From Rossellomorea vietnamensis (GTDB lineage Bacteria; Bacillota; Bacilli; Bacillales; Bacillaceae_B), in NCBI RefSeq assembly GCF_001305855.1, contig NZ_LIXZ01000006.1, positions 150,828-214,827 of the forward strand: DNA of 64,000 bases, given 5' to 3'. The notes under the pieces were generated by a model, which worked only from the letters and a program-made list of their open reading frames with translations, ran no database searches and had not been told where the DNA came from. Below, piece by piece: positions 28,848 through 38,367 of this stretch. Every line of letters begins with the position of its first letter. Positions within the stretch are counted from its first letter, which is position 1. Both the position numbers and the translations under genes were made by a program.

Positions 28848-29948
28848 ATGAAGTGGAAATCCCAGATACAAAATCTTAAAGCATACCAGCCTGGAAAAAC
28901 GATGGATGATGTAAAAGAGTTATTCAATCTTGAGAAGGTAGTGAAGCTTGCATCGAATGAAAATCCCTTTGGATGCTCCAGAAATGTTGAAACATATCTG
29001 AAAACCAGTGCCCTTTCCCACGCGATCTATCCTGACGGTTATGCGAAGGAGCTGCGTTTTAAGGTGGCAGGACATTTATCTGTAGAACCTGGACAGTTGT
29101 TGTTTGGGAATGGCTCGGATGAAGTGATCGAGATCATCTCAAGGGCGTTATTGGATGGTGGTAAAAGTACGGTAATGGCAACCCCTACCTTCCCTCAATA
29201 TAAGCATAATGCCATCGTTGAAGGAGCAGAGGTCCGTGAAGTACCCCTGGATGCGGAAGGAAGGCATCAACTGGACAAAATGCTGGAAGAAATCGATGAC
29301 ACCACTTCGGTCGTCTGGTTATGTTCGCCCAATAACCCAACAGGGGAATATATCCGTAACAGGGAACTCATTTCCTTCTTGGATGCTGTCCCTTCCCATG
29401 TCCTTGTCGTATTGGACGAAGCTTATTATGAATATGTAGTGGCAGAGGATTATTATGATTCTTTGGAATTGTTGAAGTCATATCCTCAATTACTGATTAC
29501 ACGCACCTTTTCAAAAGCGTATGGCCTTGCCGGGTTCAGGGTGGGATTCGGGATCGGGAATAAAGACGTGATCGGGAAACTGGAGCCGATCCGTGAACCT
29601 TTCAATAATAATACACTGGCTCAAGGAGCGGCTTCAGCGGCAATCGAAGATCAGACCTTCATCGAGGAATGCAGGAGGGAGAACCGAAAAGGACTAGAGC
29701 AGTACTACCGCTTCTGTGAGGAACAAGGCCTCGCCTATGTCCCGTCTCAAGCGAACTTCGTATTGATCGATTTCGGCGTAAGCGGGGACGAAGTATTTCA
29801 ATACTTGATGAGCAAGGGCTATATCGTCCGGTCCGGAGAAGCACTTGGATACCCTCATTCTGTCAGGATAACAGTCGGATCCCATGATCAAAATAAAGAG
29901 GTCATCGAAAGAATGACGGAATTTCTGCTGCTTCAGAAACAAGCATGA
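28848..29948 (+). CDS. hisC: histidinol-phosphate / aromatic aminotransferase
   Basis: PLP enzyme that serves histidine synthesis and transaminates phenylpyruvate and hydroxyphenylpyruvate in Bacillus. The 366-residue protein has LASNENPFGCS, CSPNNPTGEY, DEAYYEY and the PLP lysine in TFSKAYGLAGFRVG. ATG 28848 lies eight nt after AAAGGAAG. It is embedded in the aromatic operon, between aroH and tyrA. Confidence 0.93.
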   Translation: MKWKSQIQNLKAYQPGKTMDDVKELFNLEKVVKLASNENPFGCSRNVETYLKTSALSHAIYPDGYAKELRFKVAGHLSVEPGQLLFGNGSDEVIEIISRALLDGGKSTVMATPTFPQYKHNAIVEGAEVREVPLDAEGRHQLDKMLEEIDDTTSVVWLCSPNNPTGEYIRNRELISFLDAVPSHVLVVLDEAYYEYVVAEDYYDSLELLKSYPQLLITRTFSKAYGLAGFRVGFGIGNKDVIGKLEPIREPFNNNTLAQGAASAAIEDQTFIEECRRENRKGLEQYYRFCEEQGLAYVPSQANFVLIDFGVSGDEVFQYLMSKGYIVRSGEALGYPHSVRITVGSHDQNKEVIERMTEFLLLQKQA

Positions 29949-30011
29949 TGAGCGGTCGGAGGGGCGTTGGTCCTTTCCGGCTTTTTTAAATCGGATGATG
30001 GAGGGGAAACG

Positions 30012-31115
30012 ATGAATGGAACAGTGTTGATCATTGGGATGGGGCTGATCGGTGGGTCCCTTTCCCTCTGCATAAAAAAAGAACACCCACATACCACAAT
30101 CATTGGGCATGATGTGAATCATAAAGAATTAAGGCTGGCAAGATCACTGGGGGTAATCGACGAGATGTCCCTTTCTTTACAGACTGCCGCCGAACGAGCG
30201 GATCTTATTGTTATCTCTACACCTGTTTTTCAAACAGAAAAGATACTCGCACAATTTGAATCCCTTTCCTTGAAAGAAAATGTCTTGATCACCGATACAG
30301 GCAGTACAAAGGAACAGATTATGAGATGTTCGGAGAAGCTGACCAAAAATGGGATTCAATTTATCGGGGGCCACCCGATGGCAGGATCTCATAAGAGCGG
30401 TGTGGCAGCTGCGAAAGAAATCCTATTTGAAAATGCCTTCTATATGCTTACGCCTGGATCCGGTGTGGCAGAGGAAAACGTAGGCAGGCTTCAAGACTGG
30501 CTGAAAGGAACTCATGCAAAATTCTTAATAATAGAACCAAGGGAACATGATGAGTTAACGGGCATGATCAGCCACTTTCCCCATATTGTTGCGGCATCAC
30601 TGGTTCATCAGGCGAAGGGCTCATCGACTGAACACCCCTATTTGAGAAGGCTTGCTGCAGGAGGCTTTCGTGATATAACCCGTATAGCCTCATCCAACCC
30701 AACGATGTGGAAAGACATCACCATTCAGAACAGAGGGGTCCTGCTTTCCTTGTTAAGGGAGTGGAAAGTGGAGATGGATGAGGTCGTATCGCTCATCGAA
30801 ATGAATGATTCACAGAAAATATACGATTATTTCAACGATGCGAAGACATTCAGGGATGAGCTGCCGATCTTAGAAAAAGGGGCCATTCCTTCATTCTATG
30901 ATTTATTTGTGGATGTCCCGGATTATCCAGGGGTGATCTCCGAAGTGACAGGGTATCTTGCACAGGAGAAGATCAGTTTGACGAATATCAGGATAATGGA
31001 AACAAGAGAAGATATATACGGAGTATTAGCGATCAGCTTTCAAACGTTGGAAGATAGAGAAAGAGCTTTGAACTGCTTAAGAGAACAAACAAATTATGAA
31101 CTATTCTTAGGATAA
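30012..31115 (+). CDS. tyrA: prephenate dehydrogenase
   Basis: Oxidative decarboxylation of prephenate to hydroxyphenylpyruvate for tyrosine. The N-terminal NAD motif is GMGLIGGS; STKEQI and GGHPMAGSHKSGV follow. The C-terminal part (about 295-365: FVDVPDYPGVISEVTGYL) is an ACT domain, which suggests feedback control by tyrosine. ATG 30012 follows GGAGGGG; the open frame further upstream is not conserved. 367 residues, usual length. Next is aroA, 12 nt on. Confidence 0.95.
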   Translation: MNGTVLIIGMGLIGGSLSLCIKKEHPHTTIIGHDVNHKELRLARSLGVIDEMSLSLQTAAERADLIVISTPVFQTEKILAQFESLSLKENVLITDTGSTKEQIMRCSEKLTKNGIQFIGGHPMAGSHKSGVAAAKEILFENAFYMLTPGSGVAEENVGRLQDWLKGTHAKFLIIEPREHDELTGMISHFPHIVAASLVHQAKGSSTEHPYLRRLAAGGFRDITRIASSNPTMWKDITIQNRGVLLSLLREWKVEMDEVVSLIEMNDSQKIYDYFNDAKTFRDELPILEKGAIPSFYDLFVDVPDYPGVISEVTGYLAQEKISLTNIRIMETREDIYGVLAISFQTLEDRERALNCLREQTNYELFLG

Positions 31116-31127
31116 AGGGTGATAAGG

Positions 31128-32420
31128 ATGGAAGCGAAGAAAAGACTGACGAATCCAAACAGTGGTCTGAATGGAGAGCTTCATGTACCCGGGGACAAAT
31201 CAATCTCCCACCGCTCCATTATGTTTGGGTCGGTTGCTGAAGGCAAAACGGTTATACATAATTTTCTTATGGGGGAGGATTGTTTAAGCACGATTTCCTG
31301 CTTTCGTAAATTAGGCGTTGAGATTGAGGTCTCTGAAGGTGAAGTAATCGTCCACGGTAATGGCTGGGATCACTTGAAAGAACCTGTGGAAATCCTTGAC
31401 GTTGGGAATTCAGGGACCACGACCCGTCTCATCATGGGAATTCTGGCAGGAAGACCATTTCATTCGGTTCTGATAGGTGATTCCTCGATTGCAAGAAGGC
31501 CTATGAGTAGGGTGACAGAGCCCTTAAAGCAATTCGGGACAGTGATAGATGGTCGTTCCGGAGGCAACTTCACGCCAATATCCATTAGGGGCGGCAATCT
31601 GAAAGGAATCCACTATTCTTTGCCTGTGGCAAGTGCACAGGTGAAATCAGCCCTCATATTGGCAGGACTTCAGGCTGAAGGGATGACTGAAATAGTTGAA
31701 AGAGAGCAAACGAGGAATCATACAGAAAAGATGATTGTCGAGTTTGGCGGAAAAATTGAAAAGCATGGAGATACGATTAAGGTAGAGGGAGGGCAAGTAT
31801 TGAAAGGGACGGAAGTCTATGTTCCCGGAGATATTTCCTCGGCGGCCTTTTTCATGGTGGCGGCAGCCATCGTTCCGGAAAGCAGAGTACGGTTGAAGAA
31901 TGTAGGGCTGAATGAAACGCGGACGGGCATTGTGGAAGTGATGAAGAAAATGGGTGCGTCGATTGAAGTCGTGGAACATTCGAATGAAGGGGAACCGATT
32001 GGGGATATTCTCGTGGAAACATCCAATCTTACAGGGATTGAAATAGGAGGGGACCTGATCCCATCATTGATTGACGAAATTCCGATCATTGCTCTTTTAG
32101 CGTCACAAGCTGAGGGGAAAACGGTGATCAAGGATGCCGAAGAATTAAAAGTGAAGGAAACCAATCGAATCGATGCCGTTGTGAAGGAGCTTGGAAAACT
32201 GGGGGCGAAGATTCAGGGTACGGCCGACGGGATGATCATCGAGGGGAAAACCCCATTACACGGTGGAGAAGTCCATTCCTGGGGCGATCACCGGATTGGT
32301 ATGACATTGGCAGTCGCGTCCCTTCTGACTGACTCAGATGTATATTTAGAAGATGCAGAGGCCGTAAAGATCTCGTATCCGACTTTCTTTGAACATATCA
32401 ATAAACTGTTGACGAAATAA
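31128..32420 (+). CDS. aroA: EPSP synthase (3-phosphoshikimate 1-carboxyvinyltransferase)
   Basis: Joins shikimate 3-phosphate and PEP (aroE in B. subtilis nomenclature). The 430-residue protein has [16 protein letters not shown] near the N-terminus, [12 protein letters not shown], and [10 protein letters not shown] with WGDHRIGM near the end. ATG 31128 lies eight nt after AAAGGG. Last gene of the aromatic operon, followed by a terminator. Confidence 0.96.
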   Translation: MEAKKRLTNPNSGLNGELHVPGDKSISHRSIMFGSVAEGKTVIHNFLMGEDCLSTISCFRKLGVEIEVSEGEVIVHGNGWDHLKEPVEILDVGNSGTTTRLIMGILAGRPFHSVLIGDSSIARRPMSRVTEPLKQFGTVIDGRSGGNFTPISIRGGNLKGIHYSLPVASAQVKSALILAGLQAEGMTEIVEREQTRNHTEKMIVEFGGKIEKHGDTIKVEGGQVLKGTEVYVPGDISSAAFFMVAAAIVPESRVRLKNVGLNETRTGIVEVMKKMGASIEVVEHSNEGEPIGDILVETSNLTGIEIGGDLIPSLIDEIPIIALLASQAEGKTVIKDAEELKVKETNRIDAVVKELGKLGAKIQGTADGMIIEGKTPLHGGEVHSWGDHRIGMTLAVASLLTDSDVYLEDAEAVKISYPTFFEHINKLLTK

Positions 32421-32437
32421 AACTGAATAAATTATGT

Positions 32438-32482
32438 GAGAGGTGGTTGGTCTGCTTGAAGGCTGGATCCGCCTCTCTTTTT
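32438..32482 (+). terminator. terminator of the aromatic operon
   Basis: GAGAGGTGG (32438-32446) pairs with CCGCCTCTC (32469-32477), one G-T pair, 22-nt loop, followed by TTTTT. Confidence 0.75.
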
Positions 32483-32548
32483 AATGAGCGGGTGGCATGA
32501 ATTCTCCCTTCCCTTCATAGCTTGTCTATAAAGGAAGGTGATGAAGGA

Positions 32549-33448
32549 TTGAGCACTTATATTATTGATAACGCCAATTGGGTAAAGGGCACCAAGCTTA
32601 CTCACAGTTCTCTATTGGTAAAAGACGGAAAAATTTCAGCCATCAGGGACAGCTTTCAGTACTACAAGTACACGAAAATGGATGTTTCACATTTTCTGAT
32701 GACCCCCGGACATGTCATGTGTGACTTAATGGTACCCCAAGGGAGTGATTTCATCACCGTAAAGAACTATTACCTTGACAACTTTATTAAAAGAGGGTGC
32801 ACCACGGTTTTAACGGCTTTTTCCATACAGTATGAGTATGAATTCCTTCCACAATTAAATAAACGGAGAACATCGTTGCTCAACAGTCCACTTGATTATA
32901 CAATTGGCTTAAAAACACCTGCGAATCTGGTTACCCCGAACATCATCCGGGCATGTAAGCGGCATAAAGTTCCTGTCATCTGGATCGATCTGGATGAAGC
33001 AGGTGGATTCAAAGACATTCCATGGGGATGGATAAAAGGATTATTGTATGATTACCCTATTACTTTTGTCCCTTTTTTTACGACAAACATAGACAATAAA
33101 ACCAAAATGAAGAATCTTAAAATATGGCAGAATTCGATGAAAAGCGAGGGTATTCCCCATATTCCCGTTGAAATCCCCGAAAAACAACCACTGAACTTAA
33201 ACATATTGAAGAAAATTGGAATATATCCCCTTAGAGGAAATTTTTTGGTTGGTGGAGAAATATGTTATAACCTCTATATGAAGCCTGAGGATGAGCCGGG
33301 TACTGAGCCATTATCATTTCAATATGATCATCATGTGCTAAAATGTACTATGAACAAAGGGAAATATCATTATGTGAATAATAGAGGTCATTTTTATCCT
33401 GGAGCGGGTGAAGAACTGATCATACAAACCCCGGGATATTTTACTTAA
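32549..33448 (+). CDS. amidohydrolase-like protein of unknown function
   Basis: I do not recognise this gene with certainty. Its N-terminus (YIIDNANWVKG, SLLVKDGKISAI, FLMTPGHVMCD) resembles the small beta domain and entry strand of amidohydrolases such as dihydroorotase or AdeC, but the HxH metal motif expected after TPG is replaced by HVMCD, and no other metal-ligand pattern is evident. The 299-residue protein is shorter than these enzymes, with no signal peptide. TTG 32549 follows GGAAGGTGATG; an in-frame TTG at 32522 is the alternative. It lies between aroA and ypiA, with no gene there in B. subtilis. A catalytically altered amidohydrolase relative is the best guess. Confidence 0.65.
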   Translation: MSTYIIDNANWVKGTKLTHSSLLVKDGKISAIRDSFQYYKYTKMDVSHFLMTPGHVMCDLMVPQGSDFITVKNYYLDNFIKRGCTTVLTAFSIQYEYEFLPQLNKRRTSLLNSPLDYTIGLKTPANLVTPNIIRACKRHKVPVIWIDLDEAGGFKDIPWGWIKGLLYDYPITFVPFFTTNIDNKTKMKNLKIWQNSMKSEGIPHIPVEIPEKQPLNLNILKKIGIYPLRGNFLVGGEICYNLYMKPEDEPGTEPLSFQYDHHVLKCTMNKGKYHYVNNRGHFYPGAGEELIIQTPGYFT

Positions 33449-33483
33449 TTGAATACAAGCTTTTTTATAGAAAGGGATTGACC

Positions 33484-34743
33484 ATGTCATACAAAGAACA
33501 AATGTTAACTTCTTTAGAAGAAGGTAATTTAGAAGAAGCAAAGAAACAGTATAATCAGGTTCTGAAATTCGGAAGTCATGAAGAAAAATTCAGTCTTGCC
33601 GAAGAATTACATCATTTGGGATTTCTGGAGGAAGCAAAAGAGCTGTACGGAAATCTTCTTCAATATTATCCAGGTGAAGGTGAGCTTCTCATTGAACTGG
33701 CAGAAATTCTGGTGGAGATGGACAAAGAAGAAGAAGCCATCGAGACGCTTGCAGAATTGGATGAGGGAGACCCTACCTATCCAAGGTCACTTCTTCTGTT
33801 AGCAGACCTTTATCAAATGCAGGGTTTGTTTGAAGTAAGCGAACAAAAGCTTCTTCAAGCTAAGAAGTTATTGCCTCATGAACCCGTCATCGATTTCGGA
33901 CTGGGGGAATTGTATTCTGAAACGGGCAGATTCCTGGAAGCGATCAGGCATTACCAGACCCTAATAGAAAAGGGGACGACGGAGCTTGGCGGAACCAATG
34001 TACACCAGAGATTGGCAGAGGCCTATAGTGTAGGGGGAGCATTTGAAGAAGCTTTGACTCATTATGAAAAAGCACTTCAAGAACATCTGGAAATCAATAC
34101 ATTGTTCGGCTATGCCTTTACAGCCTATCAGGCAGGTTATTACGAAAAGGCGATTGAAAAATTCGAATCCGTCAAGGAACTGGATCCTGAATATCATTCT
34201 GTCTATTTACTATTGGCGAAGTCGTATGAGCGTGAAGAAAAGCTTCAAGAGAGCCTGGAAGCCGTTCAGGCTGGGGTGAAGCAGGATGAATACAATAAAG
34301 AACTGAACGTTTTCGGAGGGAAAATTTCATTGAAGATGGGCCTTGAAAAAGAAGCGGAATCGTTTCTTCGGGAAGCCTTGGCGCTCGACCCCGGTTATGT
34401 GGAGGCTGCGCTTATCATCAATAAATTGTTCTTTACACAGGAGCGGTACGAAGATGTGCTGGAAATAGCGCAGATGCTTACGGTTGAAGGAGAAGAAGAG
34501 CCTCAGATCAACTGGGATCTGGCAAAGGCTTATGAAGGGCTTGAACAATATAATCATGCATTAAAACAATACCGTATTGCATATACTTACTTTAAGAATC
34601 ATCAGGAGTTTTTACTAGAGTTCGGACAATTTCTAGTAGAAGAAGGACTCAGGGGTGAAGCAGTAGAAGTATATAAACACCTGATTGAAATGGATCCTTC
34701 AAATGACGAATGGCAGTACCTGATTGAAAGATTGCAAGACTGA
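33484..34743 (+). CDS. ypiA: TPR-repeat protein YpiA
   Basis: A soluble protein of 419 residues composed of about ten tetratricopeptide-like helical pairs (for example EAIRHYQTLIEKG, EALTHYEKALQEH, KAIEKFESVKELDPEY). It has the length and position of B. subtilis ypiA, between the aromatic cluster and ypiB. ATG 33484 lies seven nt after AAAGGG; an in-frame TTG is at 33478. It probably acts as a scaffold for protein contacts; the partner is unknown. Confidence 0.88.
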   Translation: MSYKEQMLTSLEEGNLEEAKKQYNQVLKFGSHEEKFSLAEELHHLGFLEEAKELYGNLLQYYPGEGELLIELAEILVEMDKEEEAIETLAELDEGDPTYPRSLLLLADLYQMQGLFEVSEQKLLQAKKLLPHEPVIDFGLGELYSETGRFLEAIRHYQTLIEKGTTELGGTNVHQRLAEAYSVGGAFEEALTHYEKALQEHLEINTLFGYAFTAYQAGYYEKAIEKFESVKELDPEYHSVYLLLAKSYEREEKLQESLEAVQAGVKQDEYNKELNVFGGKISLKMGLEKEAESFLREALALDPGYVEAALIINKLFFTQERYEDVLEIAQMLTVEGEEEPQINWDLAKAYEGLEQYNHALKQYRIAYTYFKNHQEFLLEFGQFLVEEGLRGEAVEVYKHLIEMDPSNDEWQYLIERLQD

Positions 34744-34875
34744 TCAGTGACGATGGGTTCAAGGGACTTGGACGTTGGTAAATGTATATGGCTAAGAGCT
34801 TATTAATGTGACTTAAACTTTATGATGAAAGAAAAACGGACCTTTTAAAAAGGATTCTGCAGAGGAGGGAAAACC

Positions 34876-35415
34876 ATGACCACCCCTGTTTCTGTCAACG
34901 AGAAGAAAGAATTTATCCGCTGGTTTTTGAACCGGTATCAATTAAAACGAAGAGAATGTGTGTGGATCTTGAATTATCTGATGAGTCATGACCAACTCAT
35001 GAAAAAGGTTCACTTTGTCGAAGAATCCCAGTACTGTCCGAGAGGCCTGGTGATGTCCACCCATTGTGTCGAAGATGTTCCATTCCGATTCTACAAAGAG
35101 AATATCATGACAACGGACGCCGAAAAGTCATTTCATGATATCCGATTGAATAAGGATGAAGATATTTACATTCAGCTTAACTTCAGTAAGGCCAATTCCA
35201 GTTATCAGTTTGCAGCCGTACTGGAAGAAAATCCGTTTATGCCGAAATACTTACTTATCAATGAAAAAGACAGAATGGTAGCTGAACAGTTTCTGGAGGA
35301 CAGCCTGCAGACGTTCAGGAAGGACCGCTTGTTAAAGGCCATCGATCAAGCATTGGATACCGGTGACAAAAAGGCTTTCAATAAATTGACCAAAGAATTG
35401 AATAGCCTGACCTGA
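34876..35415 (+). CDS. ypiB: UPF0302 protein YpiB
   Basis: Conserved 179-residue protein of the UPF0302 family. The body ([37 protein letters not shown]) matches the family, and the C-terminal 40 residues resemble the short IDEAL domain ([20 protein letters not shown]). GAGGAGGGAAAACC precedes the ATG. It stands upstream of ypiF and qcrABC as in B. subtilis. Function not firmly known. Confidence 0.86.
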   Translation: MTTPVSVNEKKEFIRWFLNRYQLKRRECVWILNYLMSHDQLMKKVHFVEESQYCPRGLVMSTHCVEDVPFRFYKENIMTTDAEKSFHDIRLNKDEDIYIQLNFSKANSSYQFAAVLEENPFMPKYLLINEKDRMVAEQFLEDSLQTFRKDRLLKAIDQALDTGDKKAFNKLTKELNSLT

Positions 35416-35420
35416 TAAGT

Positions 35421-35456
35421 CGAATGAAGAGAAATCCTCTCTTCATTCGATTTTTT
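35421..35456 (+). terminator. terminator of ypiB
   Basis: CGAATGAAGAGA pairs with TCTCTTCATTCG around a 5-nt loop, followed by ATTTTTT. Confidence 0.87.
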
Positions 35457-35586
35457 ATTGTCTTTTTAGATAGTAAGATTCAGAATGGTGCATACTATGA
35501 ACGAGGCTCTTTTCGTGTCCTGAGTTGAGAATTATCCATTAGTTTACTTATCCCGGGGTCTATTTCACCGGGAAGCACGTTTAGTT

Positions 35587-35600
35587 GTAAAGCGCTTGTA
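35587..35600 (+). promoter_or_regulatory. candidate cre (CcpA) site upstream of ypiF-qcrABC
   Basis: GTAAAGCGCTTGTA, around the perfect palindrome AAGCGCTT, agrees with the cre consensus at 11 of 14 positions (first two and the thirteenth differ), 88 nt before ypiF. Carbon control of the bc complex would make sense, but the match is moderate. Confidence 0.35.
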
Positions 35601-35687
35601 TAAAAAAAGTGAAATCGCTTTATATGAGGTGATATAAAGTGATAAGATGGGAAGTGGAAAATGAAAGAAAAAAAGTGAGGGTTATAC

Positions 35688-36152
35688 ATGAATTGGAACG
35701 TAAAAGATATTGAAGTATTTGAAGCCGAAAAAGCATATGTTGATACGGCTGTCATCCCTGTTGTCCCTGTTGATTTCGGGGAGGATAAAAGAGTCTCAGC
35801 AGCACAATCAGAGTTTATCAATCTACTCACCCTGCATCTGGAAAGGCAATTCAAAGGAAGAATGATGATGATCCCTTCATTTACATATAGAATGTCATCA
35901 TCGATGGATAGCGAGGTATCCGAATTATCCCAATGGGCCGAGGAATTAACCGGGAGTGGTGTGAAGCATGTCTTCTTTCTGACTTCAGACAGCGGGTGGA
36001 AAAAGGTCGAGGATAAACTCGGGGAAGGCTTGATCTGGGTCCCATCTATCCCACTTGAAAACCTGGACGAACAATATAAGCATTCGATCATGGAAGATCA
36101 GGTAAAGCAACTGTTAAATGTGATTGTACAAAAATGGCAAAAAAATTCATAA
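35688..36152 (+). CDS. ypiF: DUF2487 protein YpiF
   Basis: Soluble 154-residue protein of the DUF2487 family, found directly upstream of qcrA in Bacillus. No signal or membrane segment and no catalytic motif I recognise. GTGAGGG precedes the ATG. A promoter for qcrA lies in the 140-nt gap after it, so it may be expressed separately as well. Its link to the bc complex is by context only. Confidence 0.82.
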   Translation: MNWNVKDIEVFEAEKAYVDTAVIPVVPVDFGEDKRVSAAQSEFINLLTLHLERQFKGRMMMIPSFTYRMSSSMDSEVSELSQWAEELTGSGVKHVFFLTSDSGWKKVEDKLGEGLIWVPSIPLENLDEQYKHSIMEDQVKQLLNVIVQKWQKNS

Positions 36153-36191
36153 AAACTTCACATTGTTTCCATCTTTTAGATTAGAGAGTTA

Positions 36192-36220
36192 TTGACCTTG
36201 TATAGAGTTTAATATATCAT
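36192..36220 (+). promoter_or_regulatory. SigA-type promoter of qcrABC
   Basis: TTGACC (36192-36197) and TATCAT (36215-36220) with a 17-nt spacer, 73 nt before the qcrA start. Confidence 0.6.
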
Positions 36221-36292
36221 AGTTATGTCCTAGTTTTATATTTGTGCGAAATATGTCCGACGGACTTACCTTACGATAGAGGGGGGAAAAGG

Positions 36293-36802
36293 ATGAGCAA
36301 ACATCGTGTATCTAGACGTCAATTCCTTAACTATACACTTACGGGTGTAGGCGGTTTCATGGCGGCGGGAATGTTAATGCCGATGGTTCGCTTTGCAGTG
36401 GATCCAGTATTGAAAACGGAAGCTGCGGGAGATTTTAGAGCGACTAAGCAAAAGGTTTCAGAATTAACGAATGAACCAGTACGTGTCGATTTCTCATATG
36501 AGCAAAAAGATGCGTGGTACACATCAGAAGTGACACAAACCGCTTGGGTTTATAAAAACAAAGAAGGCAAGGTCGTTGCTCTTTCACCGGTTTGTAAACA
36601 CCTGGGTTGTACAGTTAACTGGAATGGGAATCCGGATCATAAAGAAATGTTCTATTGCCCATGTCATGGCGGAATGTACCACAAAAACGGTAAAAATGTA
36701 CCTGGTACACCACCGACAGCACCGTTGGATTCATATCCAACAAAAGAGAAAGACGGGATTTTATATCTTGGAAAACCAGAACCAAATAAATTTGTTAAGT
36801 AA
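36293..36802 (+). CDS. qcrA: menaquinol:cytochrome c reductase Rieske subunit
   Basis: Rieske [2Fe-2S] subunit of the bc complex. The 169-residue protein has a twin-arginine type start (RRQFLNYTL) and one membrane anchor, then the cluster motifs CKHLGC and CPCHGG near residues 101-125. ATG 36293 follows GGGGGGAAAAGG; the frame upstream of it is not conserved. First of qcrABC. The substrate menaquinol is made with help of the hepS-menG-hepT products. Confidence 0.96.
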   Translation: MSKHRVSRRQFLNYTLTGVGGFMAAGMLMPMVRFAVDPVLKTEAAGDFRATKQKVSELTNEPVRVDFSYEQKDAWYTSEVTQTAWVYKNKEGKVVALSPVCKHLGCTVNWNGNPDHKEMFYCPCHGGMYHKNGKNVPGTPPTAPLDSYPTKEKDGILYLGKPEPNKFVK

Positions 36803-36815
36803 GGGGGCGTAATCT

Positions 36816-37490
36816 GTGCTGAACAAGATCTATGATTGGGTTGACGAGCGTTTAGACATTACGCCTTTGTGGCGCGATATCGCGGATCACGAAGTACCTG
36901 AACATGTAAACCCTGCGCATCACTTTTCTGCGTTTGTTTACTGCTTCGGAGGATTGACATTCTTCGTAACCGTCATTCAAATTTTATCCGGAATGTTCTT
37001 AACGATGTACTATGTTCCAGATATTAAAAACGCTTGGGAATCTGTGTATTATCTGCAAAATGAAGTTGCATTTGGACAAATTGTCCGCGGAATGCATCAC
37101 TGGGGAGCCAGTTTGGTAATCGTAATGATGTTCTTACATACACTGCGCGTCTTCTTCCAAGGTGCATACAAAAAACCTCGTGAATTGAACTGGGTTGTTG
37201 GGGTTCTTATTTTCTTCGTTATGTTAGGGCTTGGCTTCACCGGTTATTTACTGCCGTGGGATATGAAAGCGCTATTCGCGACGAAAGTAGGTCTTGAAAT
37301 TGCAGGAGCGACTCCATTTATCGGAGACCAGGTGAAAATGTTATTAGCGGGTGATGCTCACATCGTCGGAGCACAGACTCTGACTCGATTCTTCGCTATT
37401 CACGTATTCTTCCTGCCTGCTGCTCTACTTGGTTTGATGGGAGCTCACTTCCTGATGATCCGTAAGCAAGGTATTTCCGGACCACTATAA
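36816..37490 (+). CDS. qcrB: menaquinol:cytochrome c reductase cytochrome b subunit
   Basis: Cytochrome b subunit, equivalent to the N-terminal half of mitochondrial cytochrome b (b6-type), with four transmembrane helices and histidine pairs for two b haems (RGMHHWGASLVI and the later FAIHVFFLP). 224 residues, the same as in B. subtilis. Starts at GTG after AAGGGGGCG. The remaining part of cytochrome b is in QcrC. Confidence 0.96.
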   Translation: MLNKIYDWVDERLDITPLWRDIADHEVPEHVNPAHHFSAFVYCFGGLTFFVTVIQILSGMFLTMYYVPDIKNAWESVYYLQNEVAFGQIVRGMHHWGASLVIVMMFLHTLRVFFQGAYKKPRELNWVVGVLIFFVMLGLGFTGYLLPWDMKALFATKVGLEIAGATPFIGDQVKMLLAGDAHIVGAQTLTRFFAIHVFFLPAALLGLMGAHFLMIRKQGISGPL

Positions 37491-37534
37491 GAAACAATTG
37501 TAAATGATAAACCTAATAAAAGGAGGGGGACACT

Positions 37535-38305
37535 ATGCATCGAGGAAAAGGGATGAAGTTTGTAGGGGACTCCCGGGTTCCTGCAGACAGAAAGCCGAAT
37601 ATACCGAAAGACTATTCGGAGTTCCCTGGTAAAACAGAAGCTTTCTGGCCGAACTTCTTATTGAAGGAGTGGCTGGTAGGAGCTGTTTTCCTTATCGGTT
37701 ATCTTTGTTTAACGGTTGCTCATCCATCACCGTTAGAACGTATAGCCGATCCAACGGATACTGGATATATTCCATTACCTGACTGGTATTTCTTATTCTT
37801 ATACCAATTACTTAAGTACACATATGCATCTGGACCTTATAATGTTATCGGAGCGTTCGTCGTTCCTGGAATCGCGTTTGGGGCACTTTTACTTGCACCA
37901 TTCATCGATAAAGGACCTGAACGCCGTCCAACAAAACGTCCATTTGCAGTCGGATTCATGTTATTGGCGTTGGCAGCTACGTACTTCCTGACTTGGGAAT
38001 CCGTTGCGACTCATGACTGGGAAGCGGCAGAGGAACAAGGAAAGATCCGTGCTGAAGTAGATATCGATAAAGAATCTGAAGGATATAAGATATTTTCTGA
38101 TCAGAAGAATGGTTGTATCAACTGTCATGGTGAGAATTTGCAAGGTGGGGCGGGTCCTTCCTTAATCGGAACGGGTCTTGCACCTGAAGAAATTGCGAAA
38201 ATTGCTAAAAACGGTAAACCACCGGGCATGCCTGCAGGTTTATTTAAAGGGACAGATGAAGAGTTGAAGAAACTCTCTGAATTCATCTCTGGTTTAGAAG
38301 AATAA
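37535..38305 (+). CDS. qcrC: menaquinol:cytochrome c reductase cytochrome b/c subunit
   Basis: Fusion of subunit IV-like membrane helices (about 45-160, including PDWYFLFLYQLLK) and a C-terminal cytochrome c domain outside the membrane with the haem motif CINCH (about 198-202) and the distal methionine in GMPAGLF. This fusion is characteristic of Firmicutes bc complexes. GGAGGGGG precedes the ATG. Last gene of the operon, followed by a strong terminator. Confidence 0.96.
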   Translation: MHRGKGMKFVGDSRVPADRKPNIPKDYSEFPGKTEAFWPNFLLKEWLVGAVFLIGYLCLTVAHPSPLERIADPTDTGYIPLPDWYFLFLYQLLKYTYASGPYNVIGAFVVPGIAFGALLLAPFIDKGPERRPTKRPFAVGFMLLALAATYFLTWESVATHDWEAAEEQGKIRAEVDIDKESEGYKIFSDQKNGCINCHGENLQGGAGPSLIGTGLAPEEIAKIAKNGKPPGMPAGLFKGTDEELKKLSEFISGLEE

Positions 38306-38313
38306 TGTTTGAG

Positions 38314-38344
38314 AAAGGGCCGGCTGCTGTTGGCCCTTTTTTTC
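38314..38344 (+). terminator. terminator of qcrABC
   Basis: AAAGGGCC pairs with GGCCCTTT around a 10-nt loop, followed by TTTTT. Confidence 0.87.
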
Positions 38345-38367
38345 TACTTTAAAGTGAGGTGCAATAC

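Noticed and set aside
26230..32420. Laterally acquired aromatic cluster
   Set aside because: Gene order equals that of Bacillus apart from trp, base composition resembles the flanks, and no mobile-element genes or attachment repeats are present.
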